From: UBA6921 sp031370545
Lineage (GTDB): Bacteria; Pseudomonadota; Gammaproteobacteria; SG8-11
Assembly: GCA_031370545.1 (NCBI GenBank)
Contig: JANMQQ010000083.1
Coordinates: forward strand, 1 to 8,973
Direction of reading: 5' to 3'
Length of the DNA stretch: 8,973 bases
The notes beneath the pieces were generated by a model. That model had not been told where the DNA came from and ran no database searches. It worked only from the letters and a program-made list of their open reading frames with translations. The position numbers and the translations under genes were made by a program. Positions 7,680 through 8,973 of this stretch are shown piece by piece; positions within the stretch are counted from its first letter, which is position 1; each line of letters begins with the position of its first letter.

Positions 7680-7868
7680 GTGCCGAGCGTGGCTTCGGTT
7701 CCACCAGCTTCGATATAAGTTGGATGCGATATGTGGTTTGAATCGAGCGTCCCTTCCCCCTGCAAGGGGGAAGGTTAGGATGGGGGTGAATTACATCATT
7801 GCGGCAGTTCCGCATTCCCCGCCTTGCCCTTGCAGGGGGAAGGAGCCATCGGCTGTTGCAAATGAGAG
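7680..7868 (+). repeat. Repeat unit 2 of a ~200-bp head-to-tail pair
   Basis: The second copy begins GTGCCGAGCGTGGCTTCG, matching the metallopeptidase tail region, and then GTTGGATGCGATAT, matching 7521-7533. Its inverted arms are 7751-7789 and 7811-7848; the second arm is more decayed (CCGCATTCCCCGCCTTGCCC). It ends GGCTGTTGCAAATGAGAG. That end supplies GAGAG at 7864-7868, the only ribosome-binding-like sequence before the deaminase start. Apart from these two units, the 358-bp gap between metallopeptidase and deaminase holds nothing else that I can see. Confidence 0.75.
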
Positions 7869-7878
7869 TTCGTAAATA

Positions 7879-8379
7879 ATGACAACACCAGTGCTTGACA
7901 CATACATCCCCGAGCGGCGTTTCATGCTCGAAGCCATCGCCCAAGTCGACCAAGCCTTGTCGCGCGCGGAAGGCGGGCCCTTCGGCGCATGCATCGTGCG
8001 CGGGGATGTGATCGTGGCGCGCGCCAACAACACCGTGCTGCGCGACCACGACGCCACCTGCCACGCCGAAGTCAACGCGATCCATCTGGCGTCGCGCGCG
8101 CTAGGCAATTTCGATTTATCCGGCTGCACGATTTACTCCACCACCGAACCTTGCCCGATGTGCTTTGCTGCGATTCATTGGGCGCGCATCGACCGCATCG
8201 TCTACGGCACCGGCATTGCCGACGTGCAGCGCTTGGGGTTCAACGAACTTTCGATCTCCAACCAGCAGTTACGCACTCTAGGCGGTTCGCAGATCCTGAT
8301 CACTCCGGATTTCATGCGTACCGAATGCGAGGCGCTATTAGCGCGCTGGCAGGGGCTGCCGGGTACGCGCATTTACTAA
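7879..8379 (+). CDS. Zinc-dependent nucleoside/guanine-type deaminase
   Basis: A 166-residue cytosolic enzyme of the cytidine/guanine deaminase fold that hydrolytically removes an exocyclic amino group from a base or nucleoside. The zinc site is complete: H62-A63-E64 (CHAEVNAI), with E64 as the proton shuttle, and C92 and C95 in EPCPMC. GGPFGA (about 32-37), the paired Asn at 50-51 and the PCPMCFAAIHWAR stretch look closer to Bacillus-type guanine deaminase (GuaD) than to tRNA deaminase TadA. So does the terminal Tyr (GTRIY), which in GuaD reaches the partner subunit's active site. Length also fits GuaD (about 156 residues). I leave the symbol blank because substrate cannot be read from sequence. 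The ATG at 7879 has GAGAG 10 nt upstream, at the end of repeat unit 2, so the start region appears shaped by the repeat. Confidence 0.88.
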   Translation: MTTPVLDTYIPERRFMLEAIAQVDQALSRAEGGPFGACIVRGDVIVARANNTVLRDHDATCHAEVNAIHLASRALGNFDLSGCTIYSTTEPCPMCFAAIHWARIDRIVYGTGIADVQRLGFNELSISNQQLRTLGGSQILITPDFMRTECEALLARWQGLPGTRIY

Positions 8380-8391
8380 AAAATCGCGGGC

Positions 8392-8426
8392 AAAAAAAAG
8401 CGCGCTCGTAATACTCAAAGCGCGCT
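8392..8426 (-). terminator. Intrinsic terminator, minus strand
   Basis: On the minus strand AGCGCGCT, a 12-nt loop and a second AGCGCGCT form an 8-bp GC-rich stem (8426-8419 with 8406-8399), followed at once by a run of T (8398-8392). On the plus strand the run lies before the stem as A residues and no T follows, so it does not serve the deaminase gene upstream. No minus-strand protein gene lies to its right in the window, which is the reason for proposing a small RNA. Confidence 0.65.
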
Positions 8427-8515
8427 ATCAAGACGAGGCAGCGGGGGGGCTACCTCGTAGGGGGAGGAAAGAGGGTCAAAGATTACGCGGGGGAGGCGTA
8501 CTCAATAACCATTTC
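8392..8515 (-). ncRNA. Candidate small RNA with C-rich hairpin loops
   Basis: A proposed transcript of about 124 nt on the minus strand; nothing here is a database match. From 5' to 3' it has a hairpin UACGC-CUCCCCC-GCGUA (8500 to 8484), then an unpaired pyrimidine stretch containing UUUCCUCCCCCU. Next comes a 10-bp hairpin (8458-8449 with 8442-8433) with loop CCCCCC, then the terminator hairpin and a U-run. In the second stem, position 8452/8439 forms a U-G wobble on the minus strand but a C-A mismatch on the plus strand, and the U-run also exists only on the minus strand. Both points favour this strand. Three exposed C-rich segments would pair with GGAGG-like ribosome binding sites, as known for C-rich-loop sRNAs such as Xanthomonas sX13. 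The 5' end is inferred from the promoter boxes and may be off by several bases. Confidence 0.5.
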
Positions 8516-8522
8516 ACAGGGC

Positions 8523-8552
8523 ATAAGATGTAGCTAATGCTTGGAAGTTCAA
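8523..8552 (-). promoter_or_regulatory. Sigma-70-like promoter for the candidate small RNA
   Basis: On the minus strand TTGAAC (8552-8547) and TCTTAT (8528-8523) are separated by 18 bp. The first matches the -35 consensus TTGACA at four of six bases and the second matches TATAAT at four of six. This would start transcription near 8515. It is a by-eye match only, but it is placed where the downstream structured region and terminator require one. Confidence 0.35.
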
Positions 8553-8596
8553 TGGGTCCGAAAAATTTTTTTCACGCACAGCAATCAGGACGGCAT

Positions 8597-8973
8597 ATGG
8601 CGCAATTACTAACCCTGTCGCGGGCTGCCAAATTGGTGGGAATCAGCCGTGGCGCGCTGCAACAACGGATGAAAGACGGCGATCTACCTACGTTTGAAGG
8701 GAAGATCGCGGCGTCTGATTTGGTCCGCTTATATCCCCATACGCGCATCGATCAGGATCAAGAGTTGGAGCGCGTTACCCATATAAAAGAAACAGCATTT
8801 GCGCGGCGCGTGCGGGAGCGGGTTTTGCCGGATGCCGAAGTGCTGGCGATGCGCGTGCAGGAGTTGGGCATGGAGCTGGCGCGCAGCCAGGTGCTCACCG
8901 AGCACTATCGCGACGTGTTGACCCGTGTGCACCGTGAGTTGTCGAGTTTGCCATCCGCGCCTGCGTTGCGCGG
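8597..8973 (+). CDS. HTH protein, N-terminal part; likely HTH-2Fe-2S ferredoxin fusion
   Basis: The frame is open from ATG at 8597 to the window edge, giving 125 complete codons without a stop; the gene is cut off. AGGA at 8587-8590, 6 nt upstream, supports the start. Residues about 5-46 (LSRAAKLVGISRGALQQRM, then DGDLPTFEGKIAASDLVRLYP) look like a MerR- or excisionase-type helix-turn-helix, and a charged helical region follows (about 55-115, VRERVLPDAEVLAMRVQELG). From memory, proteins with this N-terminus continue into a C-terminal 2Fe-2S ferredoxin domain. That part is outside the window and is inference. It is transcribed divergently from the candidate small RNA. A plain HTH regulator is the alternative. 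Confidence 0.75.
   Translation, partial: MAQLLTLSRAAKLVGISRGALQQRMKDGDLPTFEGKIAASDLVRLYPHTRIDQDQELERVTHIKETAFARRVRERVLPDAEVLAMRVQELGMELARSQVLTEHYRDVLTRVHRELSSLPSAPALR

Noticed and set aside
7551..7868. CRISPR-like array suggested by four similar C-rich motifs
   Set aside because: The copies alternate in orientation and are palindromic, and the sequences between them are themselves repeated, so they are not unique spacers.
7597..8085. 162-codon minus-strand frame containing PHPNLPPCRGKG
   Set aside because: The peptide is a translation of the C-rich repeat arms and then the antisense of the deaminase gene; such repeat-derived peptides are spurious.

Overview
The window looks like a stretch of ordinary chromosome from a GC-rich Gram-negative bacterium, most likely a beta- or gammaproteobacterium. 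This rests on two outer-membrane protein genes with signal peptides, an HD-GYP signalling protein, GTAG-headed REP sequences, C-rich intergenic repeats, and Shine-Dalgarno sites of the GGAG/AAGGA type. I see no phage, plasmid, CRISPR, tRNA or rRNA signal, and I cannot name a species.

Left third (1-3430): half of an intergenic repeat lies just beyond the 3' end of a TorF-type putative porin gene on the minus strand. A 312-bp divergent spacer follows, then a TonB-dependent receptor gene on the plus strand that is broken. Its plug domain has lost about twenty codons and shifted frame, and a TAG stop interrupts the barrel region. After it comes a cluster of three REP sequences with GTAG heads, two of them paired as a REPIN.

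Middle (3457-7520): a GAF plus HD-GYP protein, predicted to degrade cyclic di-GMP, runs rightward. A small two-helix membrane protein gene converges on it with a 3-bp gap. That small gene diverges, across 38 bp, from a secreted M1-family metallopeptidase gene.

Right part (7482-8973): two head-to-tail copies of a ~190-200-bp repeat unit begin inside the last codons of the metallopeptidase gene and end just before a zinc-dependent nucleoside/guanine-type deaminase gene. The last intergenic region carries what I consider the most interesting element. It is a candidate minus-strand small RNA of about 124 nt with its own promoter-like boxes, two hairpins with C-rich loops, a CCUCCCCC single-stranded stretch and an intrinsic terminator. 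It is divergent from a truncated gene whose N-terminal helix-turn-helix resembles proteins I recall as HTH plus 2Fe-2S ferredoxin fusions.

The genes do not form one pathway or one obvious operon; most are single transcription units of alternating direction. The possible functional pair is the C-rich RNA and the adjacent HTH/Fe-S gene.
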